A stretch of DNA of 64,000 nt, taken from assembly GCA_021234155.1 (NCBI GenBank), contig JAJEKV010000136.1:310001-374000 (forward strand). The letters run 5' to 3'. Positions 1 to 11,507 of the stretch are shown piece after piece. The translations under genes and the position numbers were made by a program. How positions within the stretch are numbered: the stretch's first letter is position 1; each line of letters begins with the position of its first letter. The notes below the pieces were generated by a model. That model made no database searches and was not told where the DNA came from. It saw only the letters and a list, made by a program, of their open reading frames with translations. This stretch comes from Isoetes taiwanensis (lineage: Eukaryota; Streptophyta; Lycopodiopsida; Isoetales; Isoetaceae).

Positions 1-78
1 GACACAAAAAGGATGCATCGTACATGGATAGAGGAAAGTGCAGGTCTATCTTCACCTGATGATGACCAGGACTTTTAA
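1..78 (+). CDS. possible 3'-terminal exon end, unrecognised
   Basis: Reading from base 1, frame 1 is open for 25 codons to a TAA at 76-78. The end is acidic and Ser/Asp-rich (last residues SSPDDDQDF), as at the C-terminus of many plant proteins. The window begins inside it, so no family can be named. It could be chance open sequence. Confidence 0.2.
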   Translation, partial: DTKRMHRTWIEESAGLSSPDDDQDF

Positions 79-1007
79 AGAATTTGATGTAAGAACACTT
101 GAAAGATAATTTGTTAAAGCTAATGGGGCCATATTGGTCAAAGTAAAAACAGTTGTATTCTTATTGCTACCAGAATCATACTAGATACGATTATGGAGTG
201 TAATGGATGTTTTATAGACCTTATAGATACAGCAGTGCTCCCAGATGCCAACCATTGGTTTGAACTGCTAACTTTCTTTTGCTCAACTATTTTTAATGAT
301 TCTGAACTCCTTTCGGTGCATAAATCATGCAACAAACATGTTGCGGGTTCTAATGACACAATATATGAGCAACCCCTTGTACCTGAGGCAATAGTTGTAG
401 CACAAAATGAAGTGAAGACGGTAGACATGTCTATACAATGAACACTACAACATGGCAGTAAGTTGAAACAGACACATGTGATGGCTCATCACGAGCCTTG
501 AAACTGCGCATTGTCAGAGTTGTGAAGAGGGAAGAATGACTAGATATGGATAAGATGGCACTTTTTTTGACAGAGATCATGCTCATACAAATAGAGGGCA
601 ATATATCTACGAGTCAAGTAGGAACAGTCTGACCAAATTGTCTTCGACCTCGGTGCACTTTAGAGATACACTTTCTCAGCTACATGTCTTGTAGCATGGT
701 AGTCACCTAAAGGGCAATCCACTTTAACTCTATAAAAGAAAGGAAGAGCTAGACAAGGTGAGATAAGCACAAAAGCAAAGAAATGGGCAGTTTACCAGGG
801 AGGCAAAATTATGATTTAGAAATGTTGGCCTTCTGATCTTGGACTGATTATATGTAGTCTTGTTTCTTCCTCATTTTTTTTACTCAATTTTGTTCTACTT
901 TATGCAATGATATGACCTTGTTCACTAGTCTGATTGTGGGCTTAATATCCCTGCTCATTGTATCATCCCATTGCTCTTGGTAGTCTCCATGGACATTAAA
1001 ATTGCAT
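79..1007. other. no recognisable gene
   Basis: AT-rich sequence. One plus-strand ORF of 82 codons at 193-441 starts with ATG and has no recognisable domain. A minus-strand ORF overlaps the same stretch, so neither is convincing. Confidence 0.5.
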
Positions 1008-1038
1008 TTACCTACCTACCTACCTACCTATCTATCTA
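1008..1038. repeat. (CTAC/CTAT)n microsatellite
   Basis: About seven consecutive 4-base units, CTAC grading into CTAT. It is a simple tandem repeat in noncoding sequence. Confidence 0.85.
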
Positions 1039-1040
1039 CG

Positions 1041-2597
1041 ACATGTTTAGAAACATTTGGTTCTTGGGGTAACATCAACGCTTTTTTCTTCTATGTAGCT
1101 AGACTTTGGAACTGCTACATTGGCATTTGTGACTTTTTCAACTTTTCCAAGGCAAGAATGGAACTAATATGAGAAATAATAGGTAACAATGTGAGGTGTA
1201 CCAAAGAAATGGCAAAATATGGTGAATGACATGGCAAAAGTGGCATGATGATGTAATGAAGGATATTTTTTGCAATTCCATGAAATGAGTGGAAAAATGG
1301 CAATCTGCAAAAGTTGACATGGAACATGATGATGTGCCGCTTTAATGGTGATATGTCATGCCAAGTAAGCAAGGCCAACTTTTGACTAGGACAAAAACGA
1401 AGACGTATGCAACTTTGTTTTTTCATGAGGTGATGTGGCAATTTTTTGGTGATATGGCAAGATATAAGTGATGTAGAAATGATGACTAGGCATTTTTGCA
1501 ACAAATGGACAAAGCAAGATGCTCACCACTTGGCTAATGTGCATGTTTGCCACTTGTTTATCATGCATTATGCAACAATAATTCTCATATTTACAATGGT
1601 AGCATATTTATTAAAGTCTAGGGCATGAATCAGGATGGTTATGGATTCAAGTTCTTCAAGTGATGTATGACATCTTGTATGATTATATTTTGTATATGTA
1701 TTACATGCATTTAGTCATGACAGAAAGAGATAGTGGCACTTGCCATAAAATGCAAGGTGATTTACAAACCCAGACTTTCGGTTTGTCACACAGGTTCGTG
1801 TTCATAATTTGTAATGTTCTGTGTTTGCCTGTTTCTCAGATTCGAGGCAGGTTTTTGAAGGACGTTTTCTTATGAAGGATCTTCTTGCATGATGCATTTA
1901 AAGTAATGCATTAGCTGCATCTGCCCTGTCCAAAACCAGGTAGCTCCTAAGCTCAAATTCAGTGCTTGATGGGTGTCTTTTTCCCATTTTTTCCAGCTTG
2001 ACCATTTCTTTTCTTCTTTTTCTTTCTGGATGGATCCTTCCAGAGCAGATTATGAGCGTTTGAAGGTTTCACCAAGATATGATTGTCCAGGCATTGTTTT
2101 TTAAATGGTTCATGGGCTGATTTTCGGCATTTTTTTGCCTTTGTCCTCCTTACTGTTTTGTCAAACAAAGCATTAGATTTTTGTTACTTGAAATCATAGG
2201 CTTATAAGATGACTTTGTAAGTACTTGCAAAAGCCATTTTCTTTTACATTCCAGTTACCATGCTATCGTCTTCAACACCAATTGCTGCACACTGTCAAAA
2301 GTTCAGTGCATGTGCCGTTATTTTTTTAAAGGAGTTAGCCTTCAACAGCGAGGACATCAAAGAAAAAACTATGGCAGATAGGACTTTAGAGAAAAGCAGA
2401 GATCCTCACTCTGTACCTTGATCTTTTGTCATCATACCCAATTAAAGTTTATAGCTTTTGATGTAACGCAGACCTTGTCTGCATGGCTACTCCATTACAC
2501 TGCGTTTATGAGAATCATTCCAGTTGACGTAGGAGAATAGCTCTCTCAATCAGCGGCTTATAGACCATAGCAGTTCTAACACATAAAGGCTCTACAG
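1041..2597. other. no recognisable gene; probable intron or intergenic sequence upstream of the TRAPPC11 relic
   Basis: Degenerate AT-rich sequence with many short 'atggcaa'-like words between 1200 and 1520. Short ORFs occur on both strands without domains. The 3' end (about 2400-2597) behaves like an intron ending in ACAG just before the TRAPPC11 exon. Earlier TRAPPC11 exons were not found here. Confidence 0.4.
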
Positions 2598-3870
2598 GTT
2601 GCAAATGTGCCTGTTGAGTTCCAACGGGTTCATAGAATAGTTCAGTTGAAGATGGTAGTTGAGCAGTTGCATTTCAAAATTGTGATGCTTTTGATGCATA
2701 GTGGAAAGGAAGCTGAGGCTGTCAAGTGGTTCAGACAGCACGTTACCTGTTATAAGCCATCTGTGGGACCCCTTAAGTAGCATTTTTACACTGGGCATGG
2801 GTTAGCAAGCAGTTCCATGTTTTTGCAGATCTGCTGAAAGCTAGCAATCCAACTTCTTCAGCACCTTCAATATCTGTTCCTCTACTTTCTGAAGTTTTGG
2901 TCACCGATACTGAATTGCCACCTGGTTATTATTATGAGGTCTGATGCTGTGTTTATATATGGGACTGAATGTTGCTCATTTATGTTTTGCAAATTGAATG
3001 ATGTATTTATGAAGGTGACAGATGGCAGTTGTATATGTATCTGAGAGGAGACAAGCATTTGAAATGGCTTTGGCAACATTTGAAGCATTTGAAGATGTGG
3101 AAGCAATGGATACACTAGCTTCAGAAGATATTTTCCCTCATATATATGTTGGTCAACCTCCACAAACAATAAGACAGGGTAACCCACTTGATTTACAGAG
3201 GTATGTCCTAGAATCTTGTTACATGCTTTTGATCTACCTTAATATGACTTCTCTAGCTGATCTGCAAATTATGGTTCCAGTCCCACACATGCAGAATACA
3301 TAAGACATGCAATTTTCGAGGAAAAGAAATTCCCACATACCGTCAAAGCTATCGACCTTTTAAAAAGAGCTCATGATGAGTATAAAATTATTAATGCAAG
3401 TCGGACGAATTAGGTCGTGAATACTTTACAGCCAGAGACTACACAAATGCCAAGCAGCTTTTTGACACGGTTGCAGGGATGTATCGGAAAGAAGCTTGGG
3501 TTGCACCTGGGTATTTACGAGAATGTGCTTGGCAACTTGACTTGCTTAAGGAACTGGCAACTTTACCTGAACCTACAGGGAACAACAACATTATATCTGA
3601 TTCTGCAGTAGGTCCAGCAGGACCACTTGGTTCTATTCAAAGTTGCAGTTGCACAGAGAAATAATTTTTGTTCTGCAAGTTGCCCAATCAGTACTTCCTG
3701 CAAGGGAGTCTGAAGATGGTTTGGCCATTACTGCATCTCACCAAGTTGCACTACAGGTCAATCTCGTGAGTCCTGTCAAAGGAGTATTATCAGTTTGTGT
3801 AGGTTTTGTGGAACAATGCAAAACCCGAAACAATTTACGGACTAGTGCCTCAATGATTGACAGATAGATG
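2598..3870 (+). pseudogene. TRAPPC11-like (foie gras family) relic, about four exons
   Basis: TRAPPC11 is a large subunit of the TRAPP tethering complex, which acts in membrane traffic at the Golgi. Conceptual translation gives a helical-repeat segment typical of the foie gras domain: an exon from 2598 with EQLHFKIVMLL and AVKWFRQH, then FLHWAWVSKQFHVFADLL, ending at 2938 on GT. A second exon at 3022-3200 follows an ACAG acceptor and ends on GT. A third block (about 3275-3660) contains AKQLFDTVAGMYRKEAW and GYLREC. A last block (about 3640-3865) contains QSVLPARE and HQVALQV. The order matches the family. Frames shift near 2770 (between the WFRQH and FLHWAW blocks) and near 3410, and the N-terminal exons are absent, so I call it a pseudogene or a badly damaged partial copy. 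The family call rests on recalled motifs, not on a search. Confidence 0.72.
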
Positions 3871-4940
3871 GCATTTTAGCGTCATGAAGATGAACACATG
3901 GGCATCTCTTGTGGTCCATGATGAAAGTGTGAACACGCATTGGTCAAGGGTAGAAGTCGGCACTTATATGAATTTCTGTAATTGGACCGAGTTCTACTGA
4001 ACCATTCTGGGGTCCTAATTCAAACGTTTTTTTTATTGTCGGACTGAGTTTTGTTGAACCATTCTAGGGTCCTAATTCGGACATCTTTGGTGATTGTTTA
4101 ACATATCTCAACAGAAACGGATGCAATTTGCTGGTATTTCGATATCTCATCTCAATAGAAATGGATGCAAGCGTGTCACCCACCAAAAAGGACTCTTGTT
4201 TGTTTATTGTTTGTTTATGCATAGTTGTTGGTGTTTTGGTCGGTTATTGTTGTCATGTTTGTTTAAGTTCTTAACACATCTCAACCTATAAAGTTATTGC
4301 AGTATCCAACAAATAGATAGTCATTTCTTGTATGCCAAACATGATAAAAGTCGATGCCCTTGGGGCCCAAAAAAATGGTGTTTTCCTTTTCTAAGAAAGG
4401 AATACACTAAGAAAGGAATACACGTTGAAATTTTCTTTTACCTATCCTTAGGAAGATCTCTATCCATAAAATTTCTTAACTCATGATGTCATAAGTTTGC
4501 CATGTGCTTTTGCATATGCGTACTAGCAGTAAGGATCCCTAGGAGAGATTTGCATGAGAAAGAAAAAAGATTAATTGCAGCTTTTTTCTATTGGCCAATC
4601 GAGTATCTCATTCTCTATCAAGGAAGACAAGTATTAAAAATGGAATAGAGAGCATGGCTCCTAGTGTGTGTTTTGTTGCTCAACAACTCCCATTGCCATC
4701 GTCTGGCGATCTGTAGGATTCCTATTAGGTGTTATTATATGCATTTCGTATCTCAATTTTATGATCAATCTAGTGAAGACTGGTTTGTGTGATAGTTAAA
4801 GAAACCCTCCGAAGATAAAGCACGAAAGTGTTGCCAGTTCAGATTTTCTCTTGTCAAATTTCTTCCATTTACTCCCGATTTGCTTATTCTATCCTAGATC
4901 GTATTTACTCTAACCGGCTGTAATTTTAGAGGGCCTCATC
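3871..4940. other. noncoding, with a short tandem duplication
   Basis: No supported gene. At about 3978-4085 a unit of roughly 60 bases containing 'gaaccattct' and 'ggtcctaattc' occurs twice in tandem with moderate divergence. A weaker echo follows at 4100-4170 ('ctcaacagaaacggatgcaa' against 'ctcaatagaaatggatgcaa'). Confidence 0.5.
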
Positions 4941-5261
4941 TCTGACGAAACAATGCAAATCGGGATCTCCTGATCTTGGCGAGTTTACAATCCCTGCAAA
5001 AATTGAAGCAGAGCTGGTTAAGCTTTCAGATGGAACGAGCGGACAGGCTTGCCGTGTGCAGAGAGGCTCCTAAGTGTAAACAACAATTTGATGGCTTTCT
5101 ACACTGCAACTTTTGCCAACAAGGCGGCCTTGATTTGCAGGAGCAGAGCAATTTTGGAGAACCATGCTTTGGAAGAATTATTAGAACCCCTGTCTGTGAT
5201 GACGACAAAGACTCCGACAAAGGCTTTGGGGTCCTGGAAATCAACTAGACCTCTGTTCTAG
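4930..5261 (+). other. unrecognised coding-like fragment
   Basis: Two adjoining open segments look protein-like in different frames. One, upstream of about 5070, contains LGEFTIPAKIEAELVKLSDG. The other, at 5049-5261, contains AFYTATFANKAALICRSRA and LEELLEPL. A frameshift between them would suit a broken exon. I do not recognise the family. A competing plus-strand ORF at 4976-5248 overlaps them and looks less protein-like. Confidence 0.3.
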
Positions 5262-6165
5262 GGCCTCCGAATCAGGCTTATCGGCCTTAGAAATTGTAGC
5301 ACAGTGGCTCCATGTGCAACGCTTCTTTTATATTTTTTGCGGTTTACACAACAGGGGATACTTTGTATTGGACTCTCCATTGCAATTCCTAAATTTGTGA
5401 GCAATATTCCCAACCGCATGTGTCAGCATTGGAGTTCTAGGAGAAGGTACCTTTGTGGAATCCGATGCAACTCATATTGTGCTTGCCAAAAATCTTGAAG
5501 CAGGTCATGCGCATTGAAACATCGAATGTCTATGAATTGCAGAGCAGTGCATCTGGTTGAGACCTAACATGGAAGTTTCGTACCATATTCTTTACATCGA
5601 GGAGATGATGTCAGCTTTACCATTTTTCTTCACCTGGGCATCAAGATCATGAAGAACTCAACAAATACGGTGGCAAATTCTGCCAGTAATGGCTCGCAGT
5701 CTGGCGCAGGATTTCAAAGGTGAATAGGATAAACTTAGAATATAGGGTCAATGTAAGAGAGGACTTGCAATCCACCTGTGAAGGATAGGCTTGGCATAAG
5801 TGGATCGATAGATACATTTTTCTTTTCCACCCTTTCCTTATCGAGATTACTTGAAAGATACAAGGACCTTGTTCTTTGATGCAGACATGCTATAAATGAC
5901 AAGACTTGATCTTTGGTTTTATGTGGTAGACCAACATTACTTGCATATATTTCATTGTCTTTAATGCCTTCCATTTTTTCCTATCAGCTACTCAATCTCC
6001 CTCTCCCCTCAGAGGCGTCTTATTTAACAACCACGATCATGTAGGAACCAAAACAATACACAAGTTTTTTGTGTGATCGAATATTAAGCAAATATAAATA
6101 GATTTTATTCCAAATGTTCAGGGTTATGGCTTTGAATTGATTATCAAAACATGACTTCGAACTAT
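5262..6165. other. no recognisable gene
   Basis: Short ORFs on both strands lack domains. A 79-codon minus-strand ORF at 5735-5974 has no recognisable motif. Confidence 0.4.
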
Positions 6166-6505
6166 GATTTAAGCCCCTTCACCCTCCGGCCATGGAGGGC
6201 AACCCTCCGTGCACAGCACCTTGTTCTCTTCGTCCGGCCGATGTTGTATGTATTCCCATGGCGCATGCCTTGCCACAAATTTCTTGATAGGTCGTGCAAA
6301 CTTGTATGGATCCTTGGTGCCCTTACGTTCTATCACACCATACCGTTACTAGAAAGGAAGAATCGGCAGATATGGATTTGCAATGGTTCCAATAGGGCTT
6401 GGAAACTAGAACACTTCTCCATTCTTTGCAAACGCATCTCAACCTGAGGCGATGAAGAAGCGGTAGCCTAGGCAGGATATGGAACATCAGAAGCTCTGTA
6501 GACAT
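6166..6505 (-). pseudogene. F-box domain fragment with unknown C-terminal segment
   Basis: F-box proteins recruit substrates to SCF ubiquitin ligases by binding SKP1. Within the minus-strand ORF starting at 6505, the pattern ILPRLPLLHRLRLRCVCKEW matches the F-box core (LP..L...L.RL....L...R.VCK.W). The ORF stops at 6323, after about 60 codons. In another frame just downstream, another open segment (DPYKFARPIKKFVARHAPWE) runs to a TAA near 6170. Known F-box proteins carry several hundred further residues, so this is a truncated remnant. The second segment may belong to another repeat. Confidence 0.55.
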
Positions 6506-6509
6506 ATGG

Positions 6510-8084
6510 CTCCATACAGTTGGGTACGAATCAAAGCTGAGCTCCGCTTCATTTTTTTATCAGGTTTTCTTCTCACGAATCTCCTTTTCTTTCCACGAAT
6601 CTCCTTGGTTGCATTCAATTTTCTATCTCAGACTTTGGTTGCATTTGATTTGCAGATTAAGAGCTTAGCACATCCTATTATTTCACCGACTTCTATTTTT
6701 CCTGTTTTCCTGGATACGCAGCTGCAGAATGTCTTGGCAAACCCTGCCCTCATCGGAAGTTACAGACTTGGGGGTCGCTTCATTTCTTTGAAGGAAAGAT
6801 TTTGTCCAATGCTTTGAAGGTAAGGGTTCTGCTCTCATTCCGTTCCTTTGCTTCTCAGACTTGCATTTTGCAGATGCATTTTCTCACGATTTTTTCCATC
6901 GTTGACGTCCAAAGGCACTTAGGATTCTAAAATTTTAAGAACTTGCTAGCGAATTCGATCTCTCTGGCTGAGACTTTAGGGTTCATAACTACTTTGTTCA
7001 CGTTTCTAATAAGATTCTATTTTGTGTATTTACTTGCTAAATCTGTGCACGTGATCTCGTTCAAGACAAACCCTTTGCTGGAGACATGATTAGCTGAAGG
7101 ATGGGGGCAGAATATGGCTTTTAGACACGGTTTAGGTGGGGAAGAACATGGTGAGATACTGTAATGTGAGGTCCTGATGGTGGCTGAAACATGGATTCCA
7201 TACAATTACATGATGGTTCGAAATCCATGTGGTTCAGAAAACAACATATCTGGCAGCATGAAGAGGATGAAGAAGAGCTGAGAAGAATGCTGACTTAACA
7301 AACTTAGTGCCTGCAGGATTCATGGTCATTTGAAACGAGAAAGACATGTAGCATGCTGCCTTTTCAATATGGATTTAGAAAATGCTTTAGTTTACATCTT
7401 ATTGTTAAACATGTATGCCAAATCTGGCAGGAAGGAGGAGGGAGGCTGCAGAAAAGCTAGGAATAATGCTGAAGAATGAATACCTATCAAAGTTCAGTAG
7501 CATCTGCACTTAGGTTAAATTTCAGGCAACAGATCCAAGTCGATTGTATGCACCATGGAGGTACTATTTGTTGTTCATGTCCATTTAAAGTTTATATAGG
7601 TGCTACTCTTGGCAATCTGTTTATTTGATTGAAAATAATTTGAGTTTGTTCTCTCTTTTCAGTTATGCAAGAAGTGAATGTACATTTCAACTACAACTAG
7701 GATGAGCAGTTAATGGCTGTTAAAGCGATTTTCGTTATGGCGACTAATTTTAACAGTATAATGTGGAACAGTATAATGTGGAACATGTTTTGCTCGGTTC
7801 ACATACTAAGTACATTTTTGCAAAACCAAATAGACAAAAAGTTACAGTTTTCAATGTATTAGCAGTGGAATTTGATATTTACATCATCAAATGAGAAAAT
7901 TGAACACTAATGGATTATGGAAGCACGCTTCATTCATTGTATTCAACTAATGTCAAGGAAACTATTGCAATAATGATACATTGTCCATTAAAATTGATTA
8001 TGGTTTCCACAAATTGATTATTGAGCGAGTAAGCACACGATAAATAAAATCAATAGATATGTTTAGGAAGAAGGGTCCAGGTTA
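6510..8084. other. no recognisable gene
   Basis: AT-rich, with short ORFs only. A 14-base word 'aacagtataatgtgg' repeats in tandem near 7750-7785. Nothing else is supported. Confidence 0.45.
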
Positions 8085-8335
8085 TGCCTAGGCCTTTGGT
8101 CTAGTGGTAACACGCTACTTCTAGAACATGTATGTCATGTACGCCCTACATGACAAAAGCTTGGCCCCATGTTTAAGAAAAAGGATCCAGATTGCACTAC
8201 ATGACAAAATCTTTGGCCCTTGTGGTTTGATTGCACTACTTGGCAAAATCCTAGCCCATGATAGGGGGTTAAATATATGATTGCACTACTTGGCGAAATC
8301 CTAGCTCATGATAAAGGGTTGAATACATGTACACA
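8085..8335 (+). repeat. possible tRNA-derived SINE piece with a 48-bp tandem duplication
   Basis: At 8088-8112 the sequence 'ggcctttggtctagtggtaa' resembles the A box of a tRNA-type pol III promoter (TGGYNNAGTGG), as in plant Au-like SINEs. No convincing B box lies 30-60 bases downstream. Further on, a unit beginning 'gattgcactacttggc' is present twice in tandem (about 8229-8330), each copy ending 'gggtt(a/g)aata'. The SINE assignment is tentative. Confidence 0.35.
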
Positions 8336-8402
8336 TGTAGGATACTAATTTTTGAACATTCTAGGAAAATATTGGGCAAAAATATGCCATGGAATTTCTA
8401 AC

Positions 8403-9072
8403 TGCATGTGGAAACCTTACCCATTTTCCTCCTTATGTGGAAACCTTACCTATTTTCCTCGTGCGGAAACCCTTCCTATAGTGATGAATCGGTAGAAGCA
8501 TCCTCCTCGCATTGTTCAAATGCGTCAAGCTCCAGATCCATAAGGAGATGCAATGGCGGAGAGCAAAGCGCAAGAAGCGCCCTTAGAAATTTTTTATCAA
8601 ACGTGGAAACCCTTTCTATTTTCCCCCATTTGTGGAAACCCTTTTTATTTTCCCATGGCTTTGGAAAATAGGAAGGGTTTCCATTTGAATTTAAATTTAA
8701 ATTCTTGGGTGTCGTGCATATTCATGAGCGTGCACAAGCATGCACCATTAATGGCAGCGTGCGTGTTGGGCGCCGTGCGCCTTGAAAAAAAAAAAAAAAA
8801 AAAAAAAAAAAGGGAACCCTTCCCATTTTCGGAGGAAACCCTTCCGATTTTCAAATGGGAAACCCTTCCAATTTTCCATTAAAACTAGGAAGGGTTCCCA
8901 TTTTCGGAGGAAACCCTTCCGATTTTCAAATGGGAAACCCTTCCAATTTTCCATTAAAACTAGGAAGGGTTTCCATGGAAACCCTTCCTAGTTTTAATGA
9001 AAGCCGGAAGGGTTTCCATGGAAACCCTTCCTATTTTCCATGGAAATTTGGAAGGGTTTCCATGGGAGGCCA
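8403..9072. repeat. palindromic minisatellite built on GGAAACCCTTCC
   Basis: The core 'ggaaacccttcc' followed by 'nattttcc', or its reverse complement, occurs well over a dozen times. Copies run in both orientations, so the array can fold into hairpins. Inside it a 75-bp unit is duplicated exactly in tandem (8820-8894 and 8895-8969). The array is split by unrelated sequence at about 8480-8600 and 8695-8784 and by an A(27) run at 8785-8811. The four short ORFs across it are products of the repeat and not genes. Confidence 0.9.
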
Positions 9073-9075
9073 ACC

Positions 9076-10936
9076 CAAATTGCATTAGAACGAGTTAAAG
9101 GAAGCACTCTGACTGCATTAAAGGAAGCACTCTAACTGCATTTCTACAACAATGATAGGGCAATTGCAAATATCAGGGAAACAACAATTGTCCACATAGA
9201 ATGTATTTGCTGGGCAAACAAATTATATATAGTATAAGACATATGTATGAGGCCTATCAAATCTACAAAGAACCAATTGAATTGTTGGTAAGACATCCTT
9301 ATTACCCTGTAGCATCGCACATGCCTCTATCAATGCAAACCAACATGCAGAAATCATAGCTATAATAATTCTGATATGCCTTTTTTGTGTAAACCAGTGT
9401 GCCCATATATTCGTGACAAAAAAGAATCTGAAAGCAGAGTCAAGTACTAAAACCCAGCCATGAAATATAATTCTGAAGTAGTTATCTGATCATTTTTATT
9501 CCTTCACAATACAATACAGCTTCTAGATAGTTCAAATAGTACACCTGGTATGAGCATCTACTTTGCAGACCCAATTAAGCTTAGACCCTACATACCTTTC
9601 TTGTTTAAAAGAAAGCCCTCTACACGCAGCATTGCAACCTTGTAGCAGCACAACCTGTCTTTTTGTGAAATTGCACGAGAACAAGCATTGGCAGAATAGT
9701 TGCGACCCTTTCTAGTGAAAATAGTTGCGAAGGGAATTGGACGCCAGAGCACACCTGCAAAGGAAGAGCTATCATTAGATTAAAAAATAAATTAGGGCGA
9801 GCTCAAGCTATTAAGGGCAAGCACATTGGAATCCTAATCAACAAAGTTAACACTATATTAGCATGGGAAAATAGGAGCAATCGAACCAAACATGACATAT
9901 TAAGCCATTCAAACTACAAAGAAGGAGCTGGACTTGCAGACCACTGATTTCTGTACACAATCTTTGAGCATGCTAAGAAACTGCAAAATGCTATTGATAA
10001 ACACTATATAGTAGATCAGCAACCATGTTTGAAGGATGAAATTTAGCCAAAGCATTAGATTCTTGCAAAAAGTCTTAAACCATCACTCTGAAGTTGTTTC
10101 CAGTTTGCCTAATATAAACCAAGCTATTGTAGATCATAGAAAAGAAAGCAGCCCCTGACTTTCCTTCTGACAGACTCAAAAATCCAGACCATATGGGTTA
10201 AACCATGAGTTTTGGAGCGATGTGAATGCCTAGCAGTCCATCTTCGAGTTGCAAGAGGCGAGACAAAGCATTTGTTAGCAAAACGAACTTGAAAATTGTT
10301 GGCTATAGAGATACTTGAGCCGAAAAACATTAAAAGCTAATCTCTGCATGTTCCTTGCACTAGGAATCAAGGTTATGGAGGTAGAAACAACACTCATTCA
10401 TGCCACTGCCATAGGCCCAAACAATCTCTGCCGTCAGGCACATCCCAAACGGATCGTTGCCGTCTAACTGTCGTTGGGGTCATAAAAACTCTAAAAAATT
10501 CCAACCGATTGCAACCGCTCATACAGAATATTCTATGGCATATTATTCGCAGGACAAATCGAGGCCTTCAAAACGCCACTCCACCCTCCAACAAGAGGGT
10601 TGCCCCCTATGGGCAACCCAAAAAAATTTGCAACCAGAAGGTTTCGGTTCACTGTTGGCACATGAGAAAATGCAGATGAAGCGCCTCTGTGGTTTTTGGA
10701 TTGCCCCTAAGGGGCGGCATATGTAGACTTTTGGCATATTCTAAGTATATGCTAAAATATACTAAGATTATGCCAAAGACTGCTAAATTGGCAGTTACTT
10801 GTGTTTGGGAAGAAGAATGGAGCGATGCGGGGTTGAAACAGTGGGCGATTAAATGCAGCTACACAGGGAATTCAGGATCCCAGCACAACAGTTATGATTC
10901 CATCTCAGGAGCAAAACTAATGGAGCTTCAATCTAG
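9076..10936. other. mostly noncoding; possible 3' part of an interrupted gene at the end
   Basis: No domain-bearing ORF. A perfect hairpin of 'gggttgccc' with 'gggcaaccc' lies at about 10598-10620. The last 150 bases lead into the target site of the copia-like element and may be intron or exon of the gene whose downstream part begins at 13075. Confidence 0.4.
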
Positions 10937-11154
10937 TGTTAAGGATATGATGATCGTATAGATCAATAGGTGATGTGGCGTATATTGCTGACTAGACTGC
11001 CAAGTCAGTGATCCATACCAAGAGGCACACCTGTATCCAAAGGTCATGTCTATTAGGTGAAGAGTCACCTATACACCTATATGTAGCCACACTGGGGGCT
11101 ATTCCCAGTAACACAGTAACCTTAAGTTTTGCTCTTTCCTTCATATTTGTGATA
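10937..11154 (+). repeat. 5' LTR of copia-like element
   Basis: 218 bp, starting TGTTAAGG and ending GTGATA, so the termini are TG...TA rather than the usual TG...CA. It matches 12852-13069 at every position I compared. Confidence 0.92.
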
Positions 11155-11170
11155 TGGTATCAGAGCAAGA
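11155..11170 (+). promoter_or_regulatory. primer binding site, initiator-Met tRNA type
   Basis: 'tggtatcagagc' lies immediately after LTR1. This is the standard plant copia primer site, complementary to the 3' end of tRNA-iMet, where minus-strand DNA synthesis would start. Confidence 0.9.
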
Positions 11171-11507
11171 GTTCTGAAGAAGATCCTGAGACCTGCGAAG
11201 AGCGAGGAGGAAGAAGGAAAAGTCCAAAGATCCTAGAGGTAATTAAGTTTGTACCTAATTTTTCAAGTTACTTGAGGGATCCTGGCGATGTTCAAGAGCA
11301 AAAGGATTTAAGGATAAATCCAAGAAAGTATGCTGCAAAGTATGATGATGCGGCATGGAGCCCAAAAGAAAATGTCATGGGAGCATTTAGGCTTCAAAAG
11401 ATTGGAAGAAGAAGCTAGATACGGCTCGGTTGGGGTCGTAAGTTCTAGGAACTCATTTGGGGTCGTGAGTTCTGGAAGGAACAATGGTCTAGCTATATGG
11501 GGGAGAC

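Noticed and set aside
8553-9088. Several 68-109-codon ORFs in the GGAAACCC repeat
   Set aside because: Products of the tandem repeat; poly-Lys or poly-Phe runs come from the A tract.
10598-10620. Hairpin GGGTTGCCC/GGGCAACCC as a transcription terminator
   Set aside because: Factor-independent terminators of this kind are not expected in a plant nuclear genome and no transcript unit ends here.
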